Below, in pieces: positions 7,297 through 14,849 of a DNA stretch of 17,079 bases. A program made the translations under genes and the position numbers. The stretch is from assembly GCA_035302865.1 (NCBI GenBank), contig DATGSF010000019.1, forward strand, positions 1-17,079, written 5' to 3'. A model generated the notes under the pieces. The model had not been told where the DNA came from and did no database searches. It was given only the letters and a program-made list of their open reading frames with translations. The first letter of the stretch is position 1, and every line of letters begins with the position of its first letter. The DNA comes from DATGSF01 sp035302865 (GTDB lineage: Bacteria > Bacteroidota > Bacteroidia > Chitinophagales > Chitinophagaceae).

Positions 7297-8565
7297 TTAT
7301 TTTGAAGTAAATGAAATTTCTGTAATTTCTGGCATAATTCCTACTCTTCCGGGGTAACCAAGGAAGCCAAAACCAACATTTACATATAGATGTTGCTTTC
7401 CTTCTGTATATAAACCTGTCCATTGCTTATACATATATTGAACCGGGCTCCATTGCATAAAAGGTAATCGCACCCCAAATTGCATTCCATGTGTATGGCC
7501 ACTTAAAGTTAAATTGATATAAGGATGATTAGGACGAACTTGAGCATCCCAATGTGAAGGATCATGGCTTAAAAGAATATTCAAAATACGGTTTTTATCC
7601 ATGTTTTCAGTAGCTTTATCCAAATCACCTATTTTAGGAAAGCGTCCTTTGGCGCCCCAGTTTTCTACTCCTATTAAATTGAATTTTATTTCATTATATT
7701 CTAAAACTCTATGAGTGTTATTTAACAAATCCCAACCCATACTTTTATGGTGTGCAATAAGGGATTCTAAATTTTTTTTCTTTTCTTCTTCTGAATCCCA
7801 TTTATAATAATCTCCATAGTCATGATTTCCTAAAACAGAATATACGCCTAAGGGAGCTTTTAATTTTTTGAAAATATCTATATATGGTTCAATTTCTGAG
7901 GCAACATTATTTACAAGATCACCAGTAAAAAGGATAAGATCTGGATTTCTTCGAAGAATCATTTGTATGCCTTTTTCTACTTCATCCTTATTATCAAAAC
8001 TTCCTGCATGAATATCTGAAATCTGAATGATTTTCAAATTTTCTAATTCTTTAGGTAGATTTTCTATTGGGATAATAGCTTTTCTGATTTTATAATTATA
8101 TTTATTTCGTATTCCTTGAATTAGGGAGCCAAAAACTGCAGCTCCCAAACCTATGCTTGCAATAGATAAAAAACGAGATCGAGAAATTTCATATAATTTT
8201 ACGCCTTCTTCATTTTTGGCTTTTCGTTCTTTCCTGTGCGCAAAATAATCAATGGTCCATTGAAAACCTATAAGTAATAAGTTGATTAAAAAGAAAAGAG
8301 CAATGAGTATTTTTGCACCAAAAAAACCTAATAATCCTGCAATTGCAAGAGATTTCCATAGAGGAGCAAATTGATCGAAAGGGATGGAATTGAAAAAATA
8401 TACTATCACCAACATGAATAAACTGAAGGTGAAATAAATACTATAAAAAATAGATTTTCCCCTCCTTTTTTGTTTTCCTAATGCCGTTTGAATAGTTAAA
8501 AAAACTAAATATTCAATAAGTAAGAAAATTAATATCGTTAATCCCAGTCCAAAAATACTACTCAT
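7297..8565 (-). CDS. Membrane-anchored calcineurin-like metallophosphoesterase
   Basis: The product has 422 residues. The first 105 hold about three transmembrane helices (near 5-25, 42-60 and 72-102), and another hydrophobic segment lies at about 132-150. The catalytic domain then shows every metal-binding block of the family: SDIHAG (D184, H186), GDLVNN (D216), GNHD (246-249), SHDP (H334) and GHTHG (356-360). The di-metal centre hydrolyses phosphoester bonds; related membrane forms act on UDP-linked lipids or cyclic nucleotides, but specificity cannot be read here. SRSRFLS just before the last hydrophobic segment recalls a twin-arginine motif found in related proteins, here as R-S-R. It is first gene of a two-gene operon with the downstream lipase-like hydrolase and diverges from gap across about 200 bp. 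Confidence 0.88.
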   Translation of the reverse strand: MSSIFGLGLTILIFLLIEYLVFLTIQTALGKQKRRGKSIFYSIYFTFSLFMLVIVYFFNSIPFDQFAPLWKSLAIAGLLGFFGAKILIALFFLINLLLIGFQWTIDYFAHRKERKAKNEEGVKLYEISRSRFLSIASIGLGAAVFGSLIQGIRNKYNYKIRKAIIPIENLPKELENLKIIQISDIHAGSFDNKDEVEKGIQMILRRNPDLILFTGDLVNNVASEIEPYIDIFKKLKAPLGVYSVLGNHDYGDYYKWDSEEEKKKNLESLIAHHKSMGWDLLNNTHRVLEYNEIKFNLIGVENWGAKGRFPKIGDLDKATENMDKNRILNILLSHDPSHWDAQVRPNHPYINLTLSGHTHGMQFGVRLPFMQWSPVQYMYKQWTGLYTEGKQHLYVNVGFGFLGYPGRVGIMPEITEISFTSK

Positions 8566-8694
8566 GTATCAAAATCAAAAGATAAAATTACATTAAATTT
8601 TAAGAATGACACATCATAGTATTGACTTTTTTAGGAATTCTACAAAAAATAGAAACTATGTAGATAGATTAAATGTATCAGAGTTATTTCACTT

Positions 8695-8725
8695 TTGGTA
8701 AATATCAGATTCTCTTTTAACTTTG
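8695..8725 (+). promoter_or_regulatory. Bacteroidota-type promoter of GAPDH gene
   Basis: TTG at 8695-8697 (inside TTTTGG) is followed after 20 bp by TAACTTTG at 8718-8725. Both elements match the -33 TTG / -7 TAnnTTTG consensus exactly. The box ends 41 nt before the ATG, leaving a leader of roughly 35 nt. It is the best promoter in the window, as expected for a highly expressed glycolytic gene. Confidence 0.75.
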
Positions 8726-8766
8726 TGTACCCAAAATAATTTTTTTTCTTTAATTTAATAACAGGC

Positions 8767-9783
8767 ATGTATCCAATTAAAATAGCAATCAATGGATTCG
8801 GTAGAATAGGACGTTTAGTATTTCGAGAATTATTTACAAATCAAGCTGTAGAAATTGTGGCAATTAACGATTTGAGTAATATCCAAACCTTAGTACATTT
8901 ATTAAAATATGATACAGCACAAGGGACTTTCTTACCTGAAATATCCCATACGAAGGATACATTACAAGTGGGAGCTAAGACGATTAAAGTTTTCGCGGAA
9001 AAAAATCCTAGTTTATTACCCTGGAGAGAAAATGAAATAGATTTAGTCGTGGAAAGTACTGGTTTTTTTACTGAAGTAGAGCAAGCAAATAAGCATATTG
9101 AAGCTGGAGCCAAGAAAGTATTAATTTCAGCAGCTGCGAAAGGTGATGTGAAAATGATTGTTTATAATGTGAACCACAAAATTCTAGATGGAAAGGAATC
9201 TATAATAAGCTGTGCCTCTTGCACAACAAATTGCTTGGCTCCAATGGTTCAAGTATTGCATGAAAAATTTGGAATAAAAACAGGGATTATGAATACAGTG
9301 CATGCTTATACTTCTGATCAAAATTTAATAGATGCAAACCATGCTAAAGGAGATTTGAGAAGAGCAAGAGCAGCAGCAGAAAATATTGTTCCTACAACTA
9401 CTGGAGCTGCTAAAGCTATTGGAAAGGTATTGCCTGCTTTGGATGGAGTTTTAACTGGTGGAGCACATAGAGTTCCAACCGTATCAGGCTCTTTAACGGA
9501 ATTATATTGCGTATTAGAAAAAGAAACTTCTGTAGAAGAGATAAATGCAGCTATGAAAAATGCACAAAATGATTCTTTCGGCTATACAGAAGATCCAATT
9601 GTAAGTAGTGATATCATAGGTTGTAAATATGGATCTTTATTTGATGCAGAATTAACCACAGTTATGGAAGCAAATGGACAGCAATTAGTAAAAACGGTGT
9701 CCTGGTATGATAACGAAATGAGTTACGTTGCACAATTAATTCGTACTCTTCTTTATTGGTGTGAAAAATCACAAAATATTTAA
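8767..9783 (+). CDS. gap: Glyceraldehyde-3-phosphate dehydrogenase, type I
   Basis: This enzyme catalyses the NAD-dependent phosphorylating oxidation of glyceraldehyde-3-phosphate to 1,3-bisphosphoglycerate in glycolysis, and the reverse in gluconeogenesis. The 338-residue length is standard. The nucleotide-binding loop NGFGRIG is at 9-15 and Asp35 ends the second strand, favouring NAD over NADP. The catalytic signature SCTTNC is at 151-156 with nucleophile Cys152, and the base is His179 in TVHAYT. The substrate-phosphate-binding segment TGAAKAIGKVLP follows near 212, then RVPT. It has its own strong promoter and stands alone; yicC begins 42 bp downstream with a separate -7 box. Several Bacteroidota carry more than one gap gene; whether this is the only copy cannot be judged here. 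Confidence 0.96.
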   Translation: MYPIKIAINGFGRIGRLVFRELFTNQAVEIVAINDLSNIQTLVHLLKYDTAQGTFLPEISHTKDTLQVGAKTIKVFAEKNPSLLPWRENEIDLVVESTGFFTEVEQANKHIEAGAKKVLISAAAKGDVKMIVYNVNHKILDGKESIISCASCTTNCLAPMVQVLHEKFGIKTGIMNTVHAYTSDQNLIDANHAKGDLRRARAAAENIVPTTTGAAKAIGKVLPALDGVLTGGAHRVPTVSGSLTELYCVLEKETSVEEINAAMKNAQNDSFGYTEDPIVSSDIIGCKYGSLFDAELTTVMEANGQQLVKTVSWYDNEMSYVAQLIRTLLYWCEKSQNI

Positions 9784-9801
9784 TAGCTATTGCTTTTTTT
9801 T

Positions 9802-9809
9802 TATCTTTG
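9802..9809 (+). promoter_or_regulatory. -7 promoter element TATCTTTG before yicC
   Basis: This is an exact TAnnTTTG match, ending 16 nt before the yicC ATG at 9826, so the 5' leader would be very short. No TTG is found at the proper -33 distance (the nearest, 9790-9792, is too close). It would drive the yicC-gldH-phosphoribosyltransferase cluster separately from gap. Confidence 0.55.
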
Positions 9810-9825
9810 AATTAAAGTTGTATTT

Positions 9826-10716
9826 ATGGTTTATTCGATGACTGGTTATGGACGCTCTGAAAAAGAAGTAGATGGGGTGCAAATGATAATAGAAATTAAA
9901 ACTTTGAATGGAAGAAATTTTGATGTTATCAATCGATTCCCTTCCTGGTTAAGGCCTTATGAATTAGAAATTCGTAATGTTTTAAAACAATATTTAAAAA
10001 GAGGTTCAGTAGATTGTTCTATTGTTATTGTTGATCAAAATAATGCTCAAAAAATACAATTAAATAGTCAAGCTGCACAACAATATTGGGATGCCTATAA
10101 AAAAATGGCTAATGATTTAGGAGCTGAAGATTTTAAATTAACTGATAAAATTCTTTTAGACATTGTCAGCAAACAAGAAGTAAATCAAGGGGAGCAAGTA
10201 GGAATAGATGAGGCCGTGTTTTTGGAAATAAATCAATTATTGCAACAAACAGTTGAACAAGTAAAGGAACATAGATGGAAAGAAGGTGAAACTATTGCAA
10301 ATGATTTAAGAAATAATACGCACCATATTCTTTCTTGTGTAGAAAAAGTGGAAAATTATGAAGAGGAGAGAATTACGATGGTTAGAGAAAGAATGGATAA
10401 AAATTTAAAAGAATTAAAGGAGACACATCAAGTCGATGAAAATAGATTGGAGCAGGAAATAATTCATTATGTGGAACGTTTAGATATTTCTGAAGAAAAG
10501 CAAAGATTGATTACACACTGTCAATATTTTTTAACGCTCTTAGATGAAGGAAATGAAGAAGGAATCGGCAAAAAGTTAGGTTTTATGAGTCAAGAAATGG
10601 GAAGAGAAATAAATACTTTGGGTTCTAAAGCTAATCATTTTAAAATGCAAAAATTAGTGGTTCAAATGAAAGATTCTTTAGAAAAAATAAAAGAGCAGAT
10701 TTTAAATGTTTTATAA
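9826..10716 (+). CDS. yicC: YicC/YloC family endoribonuclease
   Basis: The product has 296 residues, the usual length. The N-terminal signature MVYSMTGYGR corresponds to the family's SMTGFGR start. The C-terminal DUF1732 part contains the conserved block around GREINTLGSKAN (about residues 264-275). The middle is a charged, probably coiled-coil helical region rich in Glu and Lys. Family members in E. coli and B. subtilis are reported as endoribonucleases acting in RNA turnover; that role is carried over here from the family. In many Bacteroidota the next gene is guanylate kinase. Here the 3' end instead overlaps or abuts gldH (an ATG at 10706 lies inside yicC, another at 10718 is just past its stop), so the two are translationally close. 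Confidence 0.92.
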   Translation: MVYSMTGYGRSEKEVDGVQMIIEIKTLNGRNFDVINRFPSWLRPYELEIRNVLKQYLKRGSVDCSIVIVDQNNAQKIQLNSQAAQQYWDAYKKMANDLGAEDFKLTDKILLDIVSKQEVNQGEQVGIDEAVFLEINQLLQQTVEQVKEHRWKEGETIANDLRNNTHHILSCVEKVENYEEERITMVRERMDKNLKELKETHQVDENRLEQEIIHYVERLDISEEKQRLITHCQYFLTLLDEGNEEGIGKKLGFMSQEMGREINTLGSKANHFKMQKLVVQMKDSLEKIKEQILNVL

Positions 10717-10717
10717 A

Positions 10718-11275
10718 ATGACAAAATATATTATTCCTTTCCTTTGTTTGTTTTTATTCTTTTCATCTTGTCAAGAAATGAATTTAAACACCTTTTTTAA
10801 AAAGACGCATATTCATAAGCAATTATGGAAAGGAGAGGAGCCTTTAACTTTTGATATTAAATTAGAAGATATTTCTTATCCTTATTATATAAGCATGTAT
10901 TTTTTACATGATGATAATTATCCTTATTCAAATTTATGGTTTGAATTATCAGTTTATGAGGAAAATGATTCAATACCATTTAAAAGTCAAAGATTTGAAG
11001 TAAATCTTGCAGATAAAATGGGAGAGTGGTACGGGTCAGGAACTAAAGATTTAGTAGAACATAGAATTCCAATAGGTTTTAAAAAGCCTTTGGAGTTTAC
11101 ATTTCCAGGCAAATACCGCTTTGAGGTGAAGCATTTAATGCGTACTGATCCTTTGCCCATGGTAAGTGCTGGAATTTTATTAGAAAAAGGAAAAAGAAAA
11201 ATTAATATTAAAGAAGAGGAAGAAGAATTGGAGGAAATAGATTTACAAAATATTACTTGGTTAATAAATAAATAG
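10718..11275 (+). CDS. gldH: Gliding motility lipoprotein GldH
   Basis: This is a lipoprotein of the GldH family, which in Flavobacterium johnsoniae is required for gliding and type IX secretion. From the preferred ATG at 10718 it has 185 residues, with a hydrophobic signal and lipobox FSSC (Cys18). Family hallmarks are visible: the YPYSNLWFEL strand near the middle, then the block LADKMGEWYGSGTKD with the following EHRIPI. The late block contains FPGKYRFEVKHLMRTDPLP. The alternative ATG at 10706 overlaps the yicC stop and would add four residues. The phosphoribosyltransferase ATG lies one base after the gldH stop, so the cluster is an operon. No other gld or spr gene is present in the window. 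Presence of GldH does not prove that the organism glides. Confidence 0.85.
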   Translation: MTKYIIPFLCLFLFFSSCQEMNLNTFFKKTHIHKQLWKGEEPLTFDIKLEDISYPYYISMYFLHDDNYPYSNLWFELSVYEENDSIPFKSQRFEVNLADKMGEWYGSGTKDLVEHRIPIGFKKPLEFTFPGKYRFEVKHLMRTDPLPMVSAGILLEKGKRKINIKEEEEELEEIDLQNITWLINK

Positions 11276-11276
11276 T

Positions 11277-11771
11277 ATGAAAAAAACATCAATATTAGAT
11301 ATACAAAGCATTCAGTTTAGAATTCGAAGAATGGCTTACGAAGTATGGGAAAAACATTCTCAAGAAAAAAAAGTATATTTAATTGGTATCAAAGATATTG
11401 GTTTTGTTCTTGCTAATAGAATCCAAGAAATACTTAAAGAAATAAGCCCTCTTGAAGTGGAAGTTATTCCTTTAGAAATGGATAAAAGTAATCCATTGAA
11501 TACGCAAGAAGAATTATTCATTAATTTGAAAGATAGTAACGTAGTATTAATAGATGATGTTGCAAATTCTGGAAAAACATTAGCTTTTGCTATGCGAAGA
11601 ATTTTAAATATAATGCCTAAAAAATTCACTATTGCCGTTTTAGTAGATCGTCAGCATAAGAATTTTCCAATACGTCCTGATATTATTGGTTTGTCTTTAT
11701 CTACAACAATTCAAGAACATATTTGGGTTTCTGAAGAGGATGGGAAAATAGTAGATGTTTATTTAACTTAA
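11277..11771 (+). CDS. PyrR-like phosphoribosyltransferase
   Basis: The product has 164 residues with a type I phosphoribosyltransferase fold. The 13-residue PRPP-binding motif VVLIDDVANSGKT is at 89-101, with the two Asp residues after Ile that bind ribose hydroxyls. The C-terminal block DRQHKNFPIRPDIIGLSLST resembles PyrR (DRGHRELPIRADYIG-like), so the closest relatives are PyrR/uracil phosphoribosyltransferase-type proteins, not hypoxanthine types. It could salvage a base with PRPP or act as a regulator. No pyrimidine gene is adjacent to support a pyr attenuator role. It begins one base after the gldH stop and is the last gene of the yicC-gldH cluster. It converges with the deacetylase gene, 42 bp away, with no convincing strong terminator between. 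Confidence 0.82.
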   Translation: MKKTSILDIQSIQFRIRRMAYEVWEKHSQEKKVYLIGIKDIGFVLANRIQEILKEISPLEVEVIPLEMDKSNPLNTQEELFINLKDSNVVLIDDVANSGKTLAFAMRRILNIMPKKFTIAVLVDRQHKNFPIRPDIIGLSLSTTIQEHIWVSEEDGKIVDVYLT

Positions 11772-11813
11772 AATAATTAATAACTGCATTTTTTATGCTT
11801 GAGTATTTACTTG

Positions 11814-12725
11814 TTATCTAAATGACATGTAAATCTCATTAGCTACTGAAAATGTATTTGTATGTGCTTCTAATATTATTTTAATGTCTTCTGAATATCC
11901 GCCTCCCATACTGCATTGAATAGGTATATTTCTTTCCATTGCCCATTGAAAGATAATTGCATCTCTTTGCTTACAGCCTTTTAAACTACAATCGATTTTA
12001 CCCATTTTATCTGAATGTAAAATATCAACTCCTGATTGATAAAATATAAAATCTGGTTTAAATTCCCTTTCTATTTCCTCTAAGCTATTTCTCAATATTT
12101 TTAAATATTCCTCATCCTTAATTCCAACCTCTAAAGCTACATCTTTATGAGATTTTTTCTTTTCAAATGGATAATTAGCTTCGCAATGCATAGAGAAGGT
12201 ATAAATGTCTTTGCTTTTTCCTAAAATATCTGCAGTGCCATTACCTTGATGAACATCTAAATCTATTATTAGTACTTTTTTACATAATCTATGATTAATT
12301 AAATATTGAGCTGCTATGCCTTGATCATTTAACATACAAAAACCCTCTCCATGTGCATAACATGCATGATGGGTTCCTCCAGCAATATTAAATGATAGCT
12401 TATTTTGAAAAGCTAATAAGGCTCCTTTTAAGGTGCCACCAACTAATAATAACTCTCGCTCTACTATAGCTTTATCTTGCACAAATCCTATTCTTCTTTC
12501 TTCTTTTTTGGTTAATTGATTATGGATAAACCTGTGAACATAATCTTCATCATGTACTTTTATAATACTATCTAAATCTATTTTCTTTGGAACAAAAAAT
12601 TGCTTTTCCTTTACAATTCCTCTGTACAATAATTGTTCTTTTAATAAAACATATTTTTGCATTGGAAAACGATGGTTTTCGGGAACAGGATGCACATATT
12701 TAGGATGATATGCAATAGAAAACAT
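11814..12725 (-). CDS. Histone deacetylase-family amidohydrolase (HDAC11/AcuC-like)
   Basis: This is a 303-residue Zn-dependent deacetylase of the arginase/deacetylase fold. The catalytic tandem histidines are in GGTHHA (His119-His120), followed by the GEGFCMLND block typical of class IV-like bacterial members. Zinc ligands are Asp157 and His159 in DLDVHQGNGT and Asp234 in GVDILHSDKMG. The transition-state tyrosine is Tyr277 in GGGY. All catalytic residues are present, so the enzyme should be active in the cytoplasm. Bacterial relatives remove acetyl or similar groups from polyamines, small amides or acyl-lysines; the substrate here is unknown. It is last gene of the operon and begins 2 bp after the symporter stop. 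That hints that the two share a substrate, an inference from context. Confidence 0.9.
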   Translation of the reverse strand: MFSIAYHPKYVHPVPENHRFPMQKYVLLKEQLLYRGIVKEKQFFVPKKIDLDSIIKVHDEDYVHRFIHNQLTKKEERRIGFVQDKAIVERELLLVGGTLKGALLAFQNKLSFNIAGGTHHACYAHGEGFCMLNDQGIAAQYLINHRLCKKVLIIDLDVHQGNGTADILGKSKDIYTFSMHCEANYPFEKKKSHKDVALEVGIKDEEYLKILRNSLEEIEREFKPDFIFYQSGVDILHSDKMGKIDCSLKGCKQRDAIIFQWAMERNIPIQCSMGGGYSEDIKIILEAHTNTFSVANEIYMSFR

Positions 12726-12727
12726 GA

Positions 12728-14248
12728 TTATTTGTTTAGTTTTTTCGATACGAAAAATAATAATATACAGGTAATAGCAGCATTTATTATTAATAATTCT
12801 ACACCAATTTTATAATTCCCCCAAAATGCCGCATTCGCATTTTGAATTTGAATCCATATTTTATCTGAAAATGGTAATTTGTCTTGATACCATTGATAAT
12901 TATTCCATAAATCCAAAAAGAAGGTCAAAATGAAGGCTAATACACTAATTGGTAATGCCCATCCTTCCTTAATCGTTCTTTTTGTAAAAATTCCAAAAAC
13001 GAATAAGCCTAATAAAGGACCATAAGTAAATCCGGCTAGTTTTAATAATATATCAATCAGACTTCCATTATCCACTAATCTAAAAAAGAAGATAAAGGCT
13101 AAAAAAACGATTGCAAAACTTAGGTGTACTATATAACGTATTTTAGTTTTTTTCTTTTCGGACCAGGTTTTATCTTTCATGCCCAACATATCTATGCAAA
13201 AACTAGAAGTCAGAGCAGTTAAGGCTCCATCAGCACTCGGGAATAAAGCAGAAATTAATCCAATAATAAAGAAAATGGTAATAAAGAATGGAAGGCCACT
13301 TTTTATTGCAATTGTGGGAAATAAATCATCGCCAATAACATCTATTCCATTGGCATTAGCATAAAAAGTTAATAATCCTCCTAAAAATAAGAAAATAAAT
13401 ACTACAATCATTTGTAAGGTTCCCATAACCATCATGTTTTTCTGAGAATCTTTAAGATTAGTAACACTAATGTTTTTCTGCATCATGTCTTGATCTAATC
13501 CTGTCATTGCTATAGTGATAAAAGCACCACCAATAATTTGTTTTAAGAAAAAACTGCCAGAATTGATATCATAATTAAAAGTCTTATTCATGCCTTCTTT
13601 TTTCATTGCTTTCCATGATTCCATTAAACCTAAATCCAGAGAATTGGCTAAATAGAAAATACAGACTATTAAAGCTAAGAGCATAAAAGTGGTTTGTAGT
13701 GTATCCGTCCAAACAATTGTTTTTACTCCACCTTTAAAGGTATATAGCAGAATTAAAATTAAAATAGTAATTGCCGTCCATTCGAAGCTAATATTGAAGT
13801 CTTCTAAAATGAAATATTCTAAAACTTTAATTACTAAATAAAGTCGTAAAGTAGCACCTACAGTTCTTGATAAGAGAAAAAATCCTGCTCCTGTTTTATG
13901 TGCATTTCTCCCTAACCTTTTTTCTAAATAGGTGTAGATGGAACTTAAATTCATTTTATAATAAATCGGTAATAAGATGAAAGCAACTATAAAATATCCA
14001 ATCCAATAACCAATAACCACTTGAAAATACGCAAAGCTTTGTAATCCTACCGTTCCTGGCACGCTGATAAAGGTCATCCCTGATAATGAGGTGCCAATCA
14101 TTCCAAAAGCAACTAATGCCCAATGACTGCTCTTATTGCCAACAAAAAAAGATTCATTATTACTCCCTCTTGCTGTATAAAAGGAAATAAATAATAATAC
14201 TAAAAAATAAGTAATTACTATTGCTAATAAAATTGTGGATGTGCTCAT
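12728..14248 (-). CDS. Sodium:solute symporter (SSS/SLC5 family)
   Basis: This is an integral inner-membrane transporter of 506 residues with about 13 hydrophobic helices, expected to couple Na+ entry to uptake of an unidentified solute. Family marks are visible: the N-terminal YTARGSNNESFFVGNK loop, then GTSLSGMTFISVPG in helix 2 near residue 52. TGLDQDMMQKN lies in the loop around 255, and the LFPSADGALTALTSS helix around 335-350. The frame extends upstream to an ATG at 14344, but that part is inside lptC and is not membrane-like. ATG 14248 (MSTSTILL), 4 bp past the lptC stop, begins directly at helix 1. The deacetylase follows after 2 bp, so coupled expression is likely. Substrate cannot be told from sequence. 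Confidence 0.9.
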   Translation of the reverse strand: MSTSTILLAIVITYFLVLLFISFYTARGSNNESFFVGNKSSHWALVAFGMIGTSLSGMTFISVPGTVGLQSFAYFQVVIGYWIGYFIVAFILLPIYYKMNLSSIYTYLEKRLGRNAHKTGAGFFLLSRTVGATLRLYLVIKVLEYFILEDFNISFEWTAITILILILLYTFKGGVKTIVWTDTLQTTFMLLALIVCIFYLANSLDLGLMESWKAMKKEGMNKTFNYDINSGSFFLKQIIGGAFITIAMTGLDQDMMQKNISVTNLKDSQKNMMVMGTLQMIVVFIFLFLGGLLTFYANANGIDVIGDDLFPTIAIKSGLPFFITIFFIIGLISALFPSADGALTALTSSFCIDMLGMKDKTWSEKKKTKIRYIVHLSFAIVFLAFIFFFRLVDNGSLIDILLKLAGFTYGPLLGLFVFGIFTKRTIKEGWALPISVLAFILTFFLDLWNNYQWYQDKLPFSDKIWIQIQNANAAFWGNYKIGVELLIINAAITCILLFFVSKKLNK

Positions 14249-14252
14249 AAAG

Positions 14253-14846
14253 TTAATTGTTTTCTTCTTCTGAAATAAATTCTTCTGAACTGAAAGGTAT
14301 TGCTCCTTTTTGCTGGTAAACTCGAATCCAAGATAAGTCCTCATTTGCTTCTAAACCCTTACCATACGATGTTTCCCCGTCCATGACTATAGTTACATCT
14401 TTGTCAGTAAAAAACTGTTTTAATTTGTCATTCCAGATTAATTCTTCTGTTAAAAGGGAATCTCCTTTTTCTGTACTTACTATCACATTATTTCTAATTA
14501 TTGCATTATTCTCTTTACTGTATAATCGTGCAAAATCTCCTATTATAGTTGTTTTTTCTTGCGTGGAGTCGCTGCTTAAAAATATTAATTTTACATTACC
14601 AATTAAATCGGTGTAGGAAGTTTTAATCAATTCCTTCTGCTTTAATGTGTCTGCAAAAATATGAGCATTACTTTTTCCCATTTCACTAATAATTATTTCT
14701 ACTGAAACAGCAATATCCTCATTGGTGATTTTTTTATTAAAATCCGGTAAGTCATTCAAGTCATTTTCGCAAGATGTCAAAAAGAAAAGGATACTCCCCA
14801 AAAAGAGTATCCCCATGTGTTTTTTTATGAGATATTTTAAAATCAT
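14253..14846 (-). CDS. lptC: LPS export system component LptC, lipoprotein form
   Basis: The product has 197 residues. LptC is the periplasmic bridge that accepts lipopolysaccharide from the LptB2FG transporter and passes it to LptA. The E. coli protein has a transmembrane anchor; this one has a signal peptide with lipobox FLTSC (Cys26), as often in Bacteroidota. The mature part shows the beta-jellyroll repeats of the family: IGNVKLIFLSSDS, a GDFARLYSKENN strand, NNVIVSTEKGDSLLTEELIWND, TDKDVTIV and GKGLEANEDLSWIRV. The tail is acidic. It lies 3 bp after the outer-membrane barrel gene and 4 bp before the symporter start, within a compact operon that begins with coaX. I assign it from family pattern, with the coaX neighbourhood supporting it. 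Confidence 0.82.
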   Translation of the reverse strand: MILKYLIKKHMGILFLGSILFFLTSCENDLNDLPDFNKKITNEDIAVSVEIIISEMGKSNAHIFADTLKQKELIKTSYTDLIGNVKLIFLSSDSTQEKTTIIGDFARLYSKENNAIIRNNVIVSTEKGDSLLTEELIWNDKLKQFFTDKDVTIVMDGETSYGKGLEANEDLSWIRVYQQKGAIPFSSEEFISEEENN

Positions 14847-14849
14847 AGA

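Noticed and set aside
11772..11813. Terminator between the convergent phosphoribosyltransferase and deacetylase genes.
   Set aside because: Only short pairings (GCAT/ATGC and ATAAC/GTTAT) are visible, with no solid stem followed by a T run.
13179..13364. 61-residue plus-strand frame inside the symporter.
   Set aside because: Antisense to well-conserved transmembrane segments, with no start signal or recognisable protein feature.
14249..14344. 32-residue N-terminal extension of the symporter frame.
   Set aside because: It overlaps the lptC coding end, is hydrophilic and unlike the family N-terminus; ATG 14248 fits the 4-bp operon spacing.
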